From contig JAJPHZ010000038.1 in NCBI GenBank assembly GCA_021325025.1, positions 96,150-160,149 on the forward strand: a DNA stretch of 64,000 nucleotides, written 5' to 3'. The translations under genes were made by a program, and so were the position numbers. This document shows, in pieces, positions 63,867-64,000 of this stretch (its first letter is position 1; every line of letters begins with the position of its first letter). Under the pieces are notes generated by a model. It was not told the origin of the DNA. It was given only the letters and a program-made list of their open reading frames with translations, and ran no database searches. This DNA is from Pseudomonadota bacterium. Lineage in GTDB: Bacteria; Desulfobacterota; Binatia; Binatales; Binataceae.

Positions 63867-63943
63867 TGGCGCCCCCTGCGCGATTCGAACGCGCGACCCC
63901 AGGATTAGGAATCCTGTGCTCTATCCTGCTGAGCTAAGGGGGC
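63867..63943 (-). tRNA. tRNA-Arg (anticodon CCT)
   Basis: A 77-base tRNA with encoded CCA. Acceptor GCCCCCT/AGGGGGC, discriminator G, D-arm GCTC...GAGC, anticodon stem CAGGA/TCCTG with loop TTCCTAA giving CCT, T-arm GCGCG/CGCGC around TTCGAAT. It lies beyond the catabolic island, and tRNA-Arg genes are common integration sites, but I see no attachment repeat or integrase here. Confidence 0.96.
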
Positions 63944-64000
63944 GCGTCTTGAAGATAAAGGATTTCCGTTGAGGAAGCATCAGGCGCGGACTGCGGTTGA

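Noticed and set aside
63867..63943. tRNA-Arg as an integration attachment site
   Set aside because: No integrase gene and no repeat of the tRNA 3' end was seen in the window.

Overview
The window is about 64 kb of GC-rich bacterial chromosome. It is Gram-negative: it carries an LpxC domain, a TolC/RND trio, an NtrY-type kinase and lipoproteins. The mix of acyl-CoA dehydrogenase, CaiB/BaiF CoA-transferase, luciferase-like (LLM) oxidoreductases, amidohydrolase-2 proteins, DUF1329 proteins and many SDRs is what I associate with uncultured delta-proteobacteria-like lineages such as Binatota. That placement is inference, because there is no rRNA here. I see no CRISPR array, phage or insertion sequence.

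Layout. 0-7.5 kb: a DUF4382 lipoprotein, a four-gene catabolic operon (FAH family, SDR, acyl-CoA dehydrogenase, dienelactone hydrolase), a fatty-acid desaturase and an RRM protein. 8.5-14.4 kb: TCA-cycle genes icd, mdh, sucC, sucD plus ndk. 14.6-18.5 kb: a YfgM-like TPR protein, a bifunctional-nuclease-family protein, and a CoxE-like VWA protein with a MoxR ATPase. 18.6-29.2 kb: an FAD oxidoreductase, an NRDE protein, a heavy-metal RND efflux operon (TolC/CusB/CusA types), an EVE protein, an Fpg/Nei glycosylase and a CoA-transferase. 29.3-40.8 kb: tRNA-Leu(CAG), then valS, nadC, birA, an EF-G paralogue, DUF2905, an NtrY-like kinase, a receiver-LpxC fusion and a QueC-like ATPase, all on the plus strand.

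41-64 kb is an accessory catabolic island: two DUF1329 proteins, two LLM oxidoreductases, a molybdopterin oxidoreductase, two SnoaL-like proteins, three amidohydrolase-2 proteins, two SDRs, a D-aminoacylase-like hydrolase, an epoxide hydrolase and, in the middle, two tandem PAS-AAA+-HTH sigma-54 activators. tRNA-Arg(CCT) closes the window. Reading the intergenic gaps, I find sigma-54 (-24/-12) promoter candidates in front of most transcription units of the island (four exact TGGC-N7-TTGC). A shared palindrome, GGCGC-N5-GCGCC, lies upstream of several. The simplest reading is one locally encoded sigma-54 regulon, with the two paralogous activators binding the palindrome.

The second standout is a receiver domain of NtrX type fused directly to a complete LpxC catalytic domain, immediately downstream of an NtrY-like histidine kinase. 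This suggests phosphorelay control of the committed step of lipid A synthesis.
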